A program made the position numbers and the translations under genes. The notes beneath the pieces are model-generated. The model was not told the origin of the DNA, ran no database searches, and saw only the letters and a program-made list of their open reading frames with translations. A DNA stretch of 15,383 nt from contig NZ_BAAAFZ010000118.1 of assembly GCF_039523795.1 (NCBI RefSeq), forward strand, positions 1 to 15,383, written 5' to 3'. How positions within the stretch are numbered: the stretch's first letter is position 1; each line of letters begins with the position of its first letter. Origin of the DNA: Craurococcus roseus (lineage in GTDB: Bacteria > Pseudomonadota > Alphaproteobacteria > Acetobacterales > Acetobacteraceae). Below are positions 6,705-12,736 of the stretch, one piece after another.

Positions 6705-7078
6705 GCCTGGCTCTCCACGAAACGCTGGTAGCCCGCTTCGTCCATCAGCTCGTCCAGCGCCGCCGCGTCGGCGATCTCCAGCTTGTAGAACCAGCCCTCG
6801 CCGGTCGGGTCGCGGTTGACCAGGCCGGGGTCCTCGGACAGGCGCTCGTTGGCTTCCACCACCCGGCCGGCCAACGGCGCGTACACGTCCGACGCCGCCT
6901 TGACGCTCTCCACCACCGCGCAAGCCTCGTTGGCGCCGACCTCGCGCCCGACTTCCGGCAGATCGACGAACACCACGTCGCCGAGCGCGGTCTGCGCGTG
7001 GTCGGTGATGCCGACCGTGGCCACGTCGCCCTCCAGGCGGACCCATTCGTGGCTGGTCGTGTACTTGGTGTCTGGCAT
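6701..7078 (-). CDS. gcvH: Glycine cleavage system H-protein
   Basis: 125-residue lipoyl carrier that shuttles the aminomethyl group between P-, T- and L-proteins. The N-terminus YTTSHEWVRLEGDVATVGIT and the lipoylation motif CAVVESVKAASDVYAP with K60 are clear, as is the C-terminal GEGWFYKLEI. Length is normal for the family. ATG 7078 lies 16 bases after the gcvT stop, with GGAG about 8 bases before it; the stop overlaps the gcvP start by four bases. Lipoate must come from ligase or LipA/LipB genes elsewhere. Confidence 0.97.
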   Translation of the reverse strand: MPDTKYTTSHEWVRLEGDVATVGITDHAQTALGDVVFVDLPEVGREVGANEACAVVESVKAASDVYAPLAGRVVEANERLSEDPGLVNRDPTGEGWFYKLEIADAAALDELMDEAGYQRFVESQA

Positions 7079-7094
7079 CGGGCGGGCTCCGGGA

Positions 7095-8210
7095 TCAGCG
7101 CGCGTAGCGGTGCGGGGTGAAGGGCAGAGGGGCGACGCGGGCGGGCAAGGCGCGGCCGCGCACCATCAATTCGAGGGCGGTCCCGTCGCCGGCGTGCGGG
7201 CGGGCGACGTAGCCCATCGCCATGGGCCCGCCGAGCGACGGGCCGAAGCCGCCGGACGTCACCTCGCCGATGGCCGCACCGCCGTCGCCGGGCGCGTGGA
7301 TAGGTGTGTGGCCGCGGGCAGGTTGGCGGCCTTCGGGCTTGATGCCGACGCGGAGCCGAGACGGGCCGCTCGACAGCTCCTCCCGCACACGCTCGGCACC
7401 GGGGAAGTCCCATTCGGTGCGGCGGCGCTTGCCGATCGTCCAGGTGAGCGCCGCCTCCACCGGGCTGGTGGTCTCGTCGATATCGTTGCCGTAGAGGCAA
7501 AGGCCGGCTTCGAGGCGGAGCGAATCGCGCGCCCCGAGGCCGGCGAGCGCGGCCCCCGGCAGGGCCAGCAGCGCCTCGGCCAACCGCTCGGCCTCCTCGG
7601 CCGGCGCGCTGATCTCGAACCCGTCCTCGCCGGTGTAGCCGCTACGGCTGGCGAGCACGGGGACGCCGGCGATGCGCGCCTCGGCCACACCCATGAAGGG
7701 GAGCGCTGCGAGGTCCGGCGCCGACGGCGCGAGGGCCGCCGCCGCGCCGGGCCCCTGGAAAGCGAGCAGCGCTCGGTCCGGCAGACGACGCAAGGCGACT
7801 CCGGCAGGCAGCGCCGCCTCGACCAGCGCGAAATCCTCCTCCTTGCGGGAGGCGTTCACCACCAGGAATAGCCGGTCGCCGAGGTTCGCCACCATGAAGT
7901 CGTCGAAGATGCCGCCAGTCATGGTGGTGAACAGGGCGTAGCGCTGGCGGCCAGGCTTGAGGCCGCGGACGTCCGCCGGGGTCAGCGCCTCCAGCGCCGC
8001 CGCGGCGCCTTCCCCGCGCAGCTCGGCTTGCCCCATGTGGGACACGTCGAACAGCGCGGCGCCGGACCGGCAGGCCAAGTGCTCGGCCATGATGCCGGCC
8101 GGGTAGTGGACCGGCATGGCATAGCCCGCGAAGGGCACCATGCGGCCGCCGAGCCGGCGGTGCAGCCCGGCGAGCGGGGTTTCGAGGAGCGCTTCTCCGG
8201 ATTCGGCCAC
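7095..8210 (-). CDS. gcvT: Glycine cleavage system aminomethyltransferase, T-protein
   Basis: Transfers the H-protein-bound aminomethyl carbon to tetrahydrofolate, giving 5,10-methylene-THF and ammonia. 371 residues, normal length. Landmarks: LGGRMVPFAGYAMPVHYPAG (20-39), LFDVSHMGQAELRG (53-66), the folate-site TTMTGGIFDDFMVANLGD (95-112, D103/D104), GYTGEDGFEI (191-200), and the late TSGGFGPSLGGPMAMGYV barrel motif. Start is GTG 8210, preceded by AGGGGG at 8215-8220, 4 bases away. First gene of the operon, directly behind two glycine aptamers, so it should be induced by glycine. Confidence 0.97.
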   Translation of the reverse strand: MAESGEALLETPLAGLHRRLGGRMVPFAGYAMPVHYPAGIMAEHLACRSGAALFDVSHMGQAELRGEGAAAALEALTPADVRGLKPGRQRYALFTTMTGGIFDDFMVANLGDRLFLVVNASRKEEDFALVEAALPAGVALRRLPDRALLAFQGPGAAAALAPSAPDLAALPFMGVAEARIAGVPVLASRSGYTGEDGFEISAPAEEAERLAEALLALPGAALAGLGARDSLRLEAGLCLYGNDIDETTSPVEAALTWTIGKRRRTEWDFPGAERVREELSSGPSRLRVGIKPEGRQPARGHTPIHAPGDGGAAIGEVTSGGFGPSLGGPMAMGYVARPHAGDGTALELMVRGRALPARVAPLPFTPHRYAR

Positions 8211-8220
8211 GTATCCCCCT

Positions 8221-8235
8221 GCCGCGCGTGGCGGC
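8221..8235 (-). promoter_or_regulatory. Hairpin abutting the gcvT ribosome binding site
   Basis: On the minus strand GCCGC-CACGC-GCGGC forms a 5-bp stem with a 5-base loop, ending one base before the AGGGGG Shine-Dalgarno (8215-8220). There is no T-run, so it is not an obvious terminator. Its place between the second glycine aptamer and the start codon makes it a candidate part of the riboswitch expression platform, possibly acting on translation. Inference only. Confidence 0.4.
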
Positions 8236-8242
8236 GTTCAGA

Positions 8243-8325
8243 TCGTGGCCCCCCTCTGTCCGAAGACCTGAGAGATTCGGCCGCCCTCCCAGGCGTGCCT
8301 TACTCCGTCGGTGCCAGCGCCACAT
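8243..8325 (-). promoter_or_regulatory. Glycine riboswitch, aptamer 2
   Basis: Minus-strand RNA with the conserved glycine-aptamer blocks in order: CCGACGGAGTAAGGC, then CCGAATCTCTCAGG (about 8267-8280), then GGACAGAGGGG (about 8251-8261). A P1 helix can form between GTGGC near 8322 and GCCAC near 8245. It ends about 33 bases before the gcvT start codon. Together with aptamer 1 this is the classic tandem arrangement, which in known cases turns on gcv genes when glycine is plentiful. Confidence 0.9.
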
Positions 8326-8338
8326 GGGCGGCGCCGGG

Positions 8339-8452
8339 CTTTCCAGAGGCCCCTCCCCCGCGCGGTTCCTGTGCCTGAGCGTTTCCGGGGGCCGGTTGCG
8401 CCTTCGGCGGCGGCAATCACCCGCGCGTATACACGGGGCGCCACTCTCTCCC
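8339..8452 (-). promoter_or_regulatory. Glycine riboswitch, aptamer 1
   Basis: First aptamer of the tandem pair. It shows GGGAGAGAGTGGCGCC at the 5' end, GCCGCCGAAGGCGCAACCGG, the conserved AACGCTCAGGCACAGGAACCG (about 8363-8383) and CCTCTGGAAAG closing near 8339. The linker to aptamer 2 is about 13 bases. The P3-region arm (GCGCCCCGTGT... to GGTGATTGCC) is longer than in many examples. Edges are approximate by a few bases. Confidence 0.9.
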
Positions 8453-8479
8453 GCACGGGATCAACGGGTGTCCCCACTC

Positions 8480-8508
8480 GTGTAGCCCGCCGCGCGTCGC
8501 GGACGCAA
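8480..8508 (-). promoter_or_regulatory. Candidate promoter for the riboswitch-gcv operon
   Basis: On the minus strand TTGCGT (8503-8508) and CTACAC (8480-8485) are separated by 17 bases. This would start transcription about 20 bases before aptamer 1. The spacing is ideal but the -10 match is modest, so this is a candidate only. Confidence 0.35.
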
Positions 8509-8627
8509 CCATCGTGCGGCGGCGACCGCATGCCAATCCAGAGAGGGGCGGGCGAACGCTGTTGTTCCAAGCCAAACTCGGGACGCAAGCCCCGACCCCG
8601 CGCGCTGGCAGTGCGACGAGCGAAAGC

Positions 8628-9167
8628 CTACCGCGGCCCCCGCCGCCGGTTCACCGCCACGTCTTCCGGCGTCAACTCGAAGGACACCAAGATACGATAA
8701 TCCGTGGCCCGCCGCTCTTCACCCACCGGCAAGGACAGGCGCACCGGCTCGGCCGCGCCCGTGGCGCGGGTTTCGCCGCGATTGAAGGCCAGCCGTTCCA
8801 CAAAGCTCTGCCGCTGCAGGATCTCGTCGCCCGGCCCCACCACCGCCACGAACCAGGGCAGTTCCGCCACCCGTGCGTCGCCGCCGGCCGGCCCCCGCTC
8901 CACCACGAAGGACGGAGTCAGCGTCACCTCGAGGCTGCGGTCGCGCCTGCCGGGGCGGCAGGACCCGTTCAACCCCGTGAGGCGCGCGTCGAAGACCAGG
9001 GTGGTGAGGTCCTGCACCGGCCCCGGCCGCCAACGGGTGAGGTCCGCGCCGTCGGACAGGATGCCGGGCCGCGGGCAGGCCACCGGCAAGGCGGGGCCCC
9101 GGTCGCCGCCGCAGGCCGCCGGAACCAGGCCTGCCAGCGCCGCAGCCAGGACAAGTCGCACCCGCAT
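8628..9167 (-). CDS. Putative lipoprotein / exported hypothetical protein
   Basis: 179-residue protein with an N-terminal signal segment MRVRLVLAAALAGLVPAAC followed by GGDRG. C19 could be lipidated, although Pro at -3 is a poor lipobox residue, so ordinary signal peptidase cleavage is an alternative. Two further cysteines (C31, C70) could form a disulfide. The mature part is beta-rich (LTTLVFDARLTGLNGSC, DRSLEVTLTPSFVVERG, ELPWFVAVVG, TDYRILVSFELTPEDVAVNR), suggesting a compact envelope protein. No family recognised. ATG 9167 is chosen because AGGGGAG lies 6 bases upstream; ATG 9173 and a longer frame to 9242 are less likely. It diverges from ispH and precedes the gcv operon on the same strand, about 120 bases before that operon's candidate promoter. 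Confidence 0.75.
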   Translation of the reverse strand: MRVRLVLAAALAGLVPAACGGDRGPALPVACPRPGILSDGADLTRWRPGPVQDLTTLVFDARLTGLNGSCRPGRRDRSLEVTLTPSFVVERGPAGGDARVAELPWFVAVVGPGDEILQRQSFVERLAFNRGETRATGAAEPVRLSLPVGEERRATDYRILVSFELTPEDVAVNRRRGPR

Positions 9168-9180
9168 CCCCATCTCCCCT

Positions 9181-9208
9181 TTGAGCGCACCCCGGCCGGC
9201 GGCTAGCT
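9181..9208 (+). promoter_or_regulatory. Candidate promoter for the ispH run
   Basis: TTGAGC (9181-9186), a 16-base spacer and CTAGCT (9203-9208) sit in the 77-base divergent gap, about 36 bases before the ispH start. It is the only -35/-10-like pair seen there. Weak evidence from sequence alone. Confidence 0.35.
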
Positions 9209-9244
9209 TGCCGCCCGCCCCATCAAACGAGCGAACGGCCACCT

Positions 9245-10201
9245 ATGCACGACACGCGATGCCTGAACATCCTGCTGGCCGGCCCGCGCGGCTTCTGCGC
9301 CGGGGTGGACCGCGCCATCAAGATCGTGGAGGAGGCCATCCGCCGGTACGGCGCCCCGGTCTACGTGCGCCACGAGATCGTCCACAACCGTTTCGTGGTG
9401 GAAACCCTGGAGCGCCAGGGCGCGGTCTTCGTAGAAGAGCTGGACGAGGTGCCGGATGACGCGCCGGTGGTGTTCTCCGCCCACGGCGTCCCCAAAAGCG
9501 TGCCGGCCGAGGCCGAACGTCGGAAGCTATTCTATCTCGATGCCACCTGTCCGCTGGTCAGCAAGGTCCACCGCGAGGCCGAGCACCACGCCGGGCGCGG
9601 CCGCCACATCCTGCTGATCGGCCACGCCGGCCACCCGGAGGTGGTGGGCACCATGGGCCAGCTCGAACCGGGCACGGTGAGCTTGGTGGAGGACGCCGAG
9701 CAGGCGGCCCGGGTGGAGGTGCCGCAAGGCGTGCCGCTGGCCTTCATCACCCAGACCACGCTCTCCGTGGACGACACGGCGGAGATCGTGGCGGCGTTGC
9801 AACGGCGCTTTCCCGGCATCTCGGCGCCGGCCAAGGAGGACATCTGCTACGCCACCACCAACCGGCAGGCGGCGGTGAAGGAGATCGCGCCGCGCGTGCA
9901 ACTCATGGTGGTGGTGGGGGCGCCCAACTCCTCCAACTCGCTCCGGCTGGTGGAGGTGGCGGAGCGCGCCGGCTGCCCGCGGGCGGTGATGGTGCAGCGC
10001 GGGCGCGACCTCGACCTCGCCCTGCTGGAGGGCGTCACCGATCTCGGCGTCACCGCGGGCGCCAGCGCCCCGGAGGTGCTGGTGGAGGAGGTGCTGGCCC
10101 GCCTGCGCGAGCGATACGACCTCCGCATCGAGGAGGTGGTGGTGGCGGAGGAGCGGATCACCTTCAAGCTGCCCGCCGCGCTCCAGCCCGCGCCGGCGTG
10201 A
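9245..10201 (+). CDS. ispH: 4-hydroxy-3-methylbut-2-enyl diphosphate reductase
   Basis: Last enzyme of the MEP isoprenoid pathway: reduces HMBPP to IPP and DMAPP with an iron-sulfur cluster. 318 residues, normal length. The three cluster cysteines are present: C18 (GPRGFCAGVDRA), C102 (LDATCPLVSKVH) and C201 (KEDICYATTNRQ). HEIVHNRFVV, VFSAHGVPKSV, LIGHAGHPEVVGTMGQ and GAPNSSNSLRLVEVA complete the active site. No strong Shine-Dalgarno before ATG 9245. It leads a plus-strand run with thrB and rnhA, an order seen in other Rhodospirillales. Confidence 0.97.
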   Translation: MHDTRCLNILLAGPRGFCAGVDRAIKIVEEAIRRYGAPVYVRHEIVHNRFVVETLERQGAVFVEELDEVPDDAPVVFSAHGVPKSVPAEAERRKLFYLDATCPLVSKVHREAEHHAGRGRHILLIGHAGHPEVVGTMGQLEPGTVSLVEDAEQAARVEVPQGVPLAFITQTTLSVDDTAEIVAALQRRFPGISAPAKEDICYATTNRQAAVKEIAPRVQLMVVVGAPNSSNSLRLVEVAERAGCPRAVMVQRGRDLDLALLEGVTDLGVTAGASAPEVLVEEVLARLRERYDLRIEEVVVAEERITFKLPAALQPAPA

Positions 10202-10231
10202 CCTCCCTGCGGCGACCCTGACGGACCGCGC

Positions 10232-11215
10232 ATGGCCGTCTACACCGACGTGCAGGACGACGCGCTGCGCGCCTTCCTGCTCGACTACGACGTGGGCGGG
10301 TTGCTCGCGTTCCGCGGCATCGCCGAGGGGGTGGAGAACTCCAACTACGCCCTCCGCACGGAAGCCGGCGACTTCATCCTGACCCTCTACGAACGGCGCG
10401 TGGATCCGGGCGAACTGCCTTGGTTCCTCGGGTTGATGGAACACTTGGCCGCCCGCGGCCTGCCCTGCCCGCTGCCGGTGAAGGCGCGTGACGGGCAGGC
10501 GCTCCGCGAACTCGCCGGGCGGCCGGCGGCGGTTTGCACCTTCCTTTCCGGCGTGTGGCCGCGCCGCGTTCGGCCGGAGCACTGCGCGCCGCTCGGCGAA
10601 GCGCTGGCCCGCCTGCACCTGGCCGGCGAGGGCTTCGCCGCCACGCGGCCCAACGCGCTCGGACCGGCTGGGTGGCCACCGCTGCTCGACCGCTGCCGCG
10701 CGGAGGGCGACGCCGTCCAGCCCGGCTTGGTCGCCGAGTTGGACGGGGCGCTCGCGGCCATCCTCCGCGACTGGCCCGCGCCGGGCGCGCTGCCGGAAGG
10801 GCACATCCACGCGGACCTGTTCCCGGACAACGTCTTCTTCCTGCCCGGCCCGGACGGAAAGCCGCGCGTGTCCGGCCTGATCGACTTCTACTTCGCCTGC
10901 ACCGACCTCTTGGCTTACGACCTCGCGGTGTGCCTGAACGCTTGGTGCTTCGAGCCCGACGGCCGCACCTTCAACGTGACCAGGGCGCACGCCTTGCTGT
11001 CGGCCTACGGCGCGCTGCGCCCCTTGTCGGGGACCGAGCGCGCCGCGCTGCCGGTGCTTTGCCGCGGTGCGGCGCTGCGCTTCCTGCTCACGCGGTTGCA
11101 CGATTGGACGGAAACGCCGGCCGGCGCGCTCGTCACCCGCAAGGACCCGTTGGAATACCTGCGCAAGCTGCGCTTCTTCGCCCGCGCCGAGGGGGGCGCC
11201 GACATTGGACTCTGA
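10232..11215 (+). CDS. thrB: Homoserine kinase (APH-fold type)
   Basis: Phosphorylates L-homoserine in threonine synthesis. This is the kinase-fold (aminoglycoside phosphotransferase-like) homoserine kinase common in alphaproteobacteria, not the GHMP type. 327 residues, normal length. Landmarks: MAVYTDV start, FRGIAEGVENSNYALRTEAGDFILTLYERR (27-56), catalytic loop HIHADLFPDNVFF (191-203, D195) and metal-binding LIDFYFACTDLLAYDLAV (217-234, D218). It begins 30 bases after ispH, and its end overlaps the rnhA start by 11 bases. Confidence 0.94.
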   Translation: MAVYTDVQDDALRAFLLDYDVGGLLAFRGIAEGVENSNYALRTEAGDFILTLYERRVDPGELPWFLGLMEHLAARGLPCPLPVKARDGQALRELAGRPAAVCTFLSGVWPRRVRPEHCAPLGEALARLHLAGEGFAATRPNALGPAGWPPLLDRCRAEGDAVQPGLVAELDGALAAILRDWPAPGALPEGHIHADLFPDNVFFLPGPDGKPRVSGLIDFYFACTDLLAYDLAVCLNAWCFEPDGRTFNVTRAHALLSAYGALRPLSGTERAALPVLCRGAALRFLLTRLHDWTETPAGALVTRKDPLEYLRKLRFFARAEGGADIGL

Positions 11216-11666
11216 CCAAGCGGAACAGACGGCCACGGCCGTCGAGGTCTGGACCGACGGCGGCTGCAAGCCCAACCCCGGCCCCGGCGGGTGGGCGGCC
11301 ATCCTGCGTTACAACGGGAGCGAGCGCGAACTCTCCGGCGCCGACCCCGCGACCACCAACAACCGCATGGAGCTGACGGCGGCTATCAGCGCGCTGGAGG
11401 CGCTGAAACGCCCCTGCCGCGTCGTGCTGCACACCGACAGCGAGTACGTGCGCAACGGGCTCACGCGCTGGGTGGCGGGCTGGGTGCGCAACAACTGGCG
11501 CAACGCCGCGCGCGACCCGGTGGCGAACATGGAATTGTGGCAGCGCCTGCTCGCCGCCGCCAAGCCGCACCAAGTCGAGTGGAAGTGGGTGCGCGGCCAC
11601 GCAGGCGACGCGATGAACGAACGCGCGGACCGGCTGGCGACGGCGGCCCGGATGCGGGGCGGGTAG
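11205..11666 (+). CDS. rnhA: Ribonuclease HI
   Basis: Cleaves the RNA strand of RNA-DNA hybrids. 153 residues. The catalytic set is complete: D18 (WTDGGCKPNPGPGG), E56 (TNNRMELTAA), D78 (LHTDSEYVRNG), H132 (VRGHAGDAMNE) and D142 (NERADRLA). No ATG or GTG lies ahead of the conserved WTDGG; TTG 11205, with GGGGGG about 8 bases upstream, is the best start. It overlaps the thrB end by 11 bases, so translation is probably coupled. Confidence 0.94.
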   Translation: MDSDQAEQTATAVEVWTDGGCKPNPGPGGWAAILRYNGSERELSGADPATTNNRMELTAAISALEALKRPCRVVLHTDSEYVRNGLTRWVAGWVRNNWRNAARDPVANMELWQRLLAAAKPHQVEWKWVRGHAGDAMNERADRLATAARMRGG

Positions 11667-12041
11667 ATGCGGGTGCTGCTGATCGACGACGACCCGCTGG
11701 TGCGGCAGTTGCTCGCGGACACGCTCGCCGACGAGGGGATCGAGGTGGACGGGCTCGCCAACGCGGAGGACGCCTTGGTCCTGCTCGGCGCCGGCCAAGT
11801 GCCGGACGTGCTGGTGGCGGACATCGACCTCGGGCCGGGTCTGAGCGGGCTCGACCTCGCCGGCATCGCGCGGGAGCGCCACCCGGCGGTGGAGGTGGTG
11901 CTGATCAGCGGCACGGCGCCCGACCCGGCCCGAACGTCGCCGGACCGCCACGAGCGCTTCCTCCAGAAGCCCTTCGCCCCCGCCGCGTTGGCCGAGGCGA
12001 TCCGCGGCGCTGCGCGGGACGCGGCGGCATCGGACCCCTGA
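11667..12041 (+). CDS. Stand-alone response regulator receiver protein
   Basis: 124-residue single receiver (CheY-like) domain with no output domain. Acidic pocket D7-D9 (LLIDDDPLVR), phosphoacceptor D52 (VLVADIDLGPGLSG), switch S81 (VVLISGTA) and K101 (FLQKPFAP) are all present, so it should be phosphorylatable. ATG 11667 directly follows the rnhA stop with no gap, implying cotranscription and possibly coupled translation. No histidine kinase is in the window. It might act as a phosphate sink or bind a partner protein; the partner is unknown. Confidence 0.88.
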   Translation: MRVLLIDDDPLVRQLLADTLADEGIEVDGLANAEDALVLLGAGQVPDVLVADIDLGPGLSGLDLAGIARERHPAVEVVLISGTAPDPARTSPDRHERFLQKPFAPAALAEAIRGAARDAAASDP

Positions 12042-12174
12042 CGCGGCGGCCCCCTGCGGGGTTGTGGTGGCCGCGGGCCAGCGGATGTGGTACATTGTCT
12101 TTGTGCGGCGCATCCATGCAGCCGCGCCGACAAGGACCCCTCCGGGGGTTCACGTCACAACGGAAGGGTGGCCC

Positions 12175-12708
12175 GTGCGCCCCCGAAGACTTGAGCTCCG
12201 CGAGCCGCGGAGCGCAACCGAGTGGGATCGCCTGCACGCGATCCGCAAGACGCACATCTTCGACGTGTACCACCCTCCGGACGGCCCCTGGCCGTGCGAG
12301 TACGACCCCGCGCACCCGGACGACCGCGATTCGGCTAACAGGCCGCTGCTGCTGTTCGCCGACGACGAGGTCGCGGGCACCCTGCGCCTCGACCTCAAGC
12401 CCGATGGCAGGGCGGTGATACGCTTGGTGGCCCTAGAGCCCGGCTTCCGCGGCGGCGGCCTCGGCGCGGCTATCCTGGAGTTGGCCGAAGGTTTGGCGTT
12501 GGACTCGGGCGCCCGGATGCTGTGCGTCAACGCGCAGCCCGGGGTGGTCGGCTTCTACGCCCGCCGGGGCTTCACGCCCGGGAGGTGGGAGGGCTGCACC
12601 ACCTGCCCGCGGGGCGTGCCCATGGCGAAGCCGCTCATGGGCGGGCTGCCGATCCGGCCCGAGGTGCGGCCCGTCCCGGCCGGGCCGCACCTGCAAAGGG
12701 CGGCTTGA
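12175..12708 (+). CDS. GNAT-family N-acetyltransferase
   Basis: 177-residue predicted acetyltransferase. Motif A is IRLVALEPGFRGGGLGAAIL (82-101) with a full RGGGLG acetyl-CoA loop, and motif B is GVVGFYARRGFTPG (123-136). The N-terminal part (WDRLHAIRKTHIFDVYHPP) and the stretch CEYDPAHPDDRD are the substrate side. Near the end CTTCPRGVPM holds a C141-x2-C144 pair. Start GTG 12175 has GGAAGGG about 7 bases upstream; frames extending to 12064 include a non-protein-like segment. A 133-base gap separates it from the receiver gene, with no clear promoter. Substrate unknown. Confidence 0.8.
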   Translation: MRPRRLELREPRSATEWDRLHAIRKTHIFDVYHPPDGPWPCEYDPAHPDDRDSANRPLLLFADDEVAGTLRLDLKPDGRAVIRLVALEPGFRGGGLGAAILELAEGLALDSGARMLCVNAQPGVVGFYARRGFTPGRWEGCTTCPRGVPMAKPLMGGLPIRPEVRPVPAGPHLQRAA

Positions 12709-12736
12709 CCCCCCTCGCGCGGGCTCGGCGGCTGCG

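Noticed and set aside
3861..6731. Very long plus-strand open frame opposite gcvP
   Set aside because: Pure antisense shadow of gcvP: Arg/His/Val/Gly-rich, no domain, and caused by high third-position GC.
9527..11302. Long minus-strand open frame opposite ispH and thrB
   Set aside because: Antisense shadow, His/Gln/Arg-rich with no motif; the plus-strand genes carry all catalytic residues.
12046..12074. Hairpin GCGGCC/GGCCGC after the receiver gene, as a possible terminator
   Set aside because: A 6-bp stem with a large loop and no T-run; common by chance in such GC-rich DNA.
12064..12174. Longer N-terminus for the second GNAT from ATG 12064
   Set aside because: The added residues do not resemble the family, and GTG 12175 has a proper ribosome site; the stretch is probably the 5' untranslated region.
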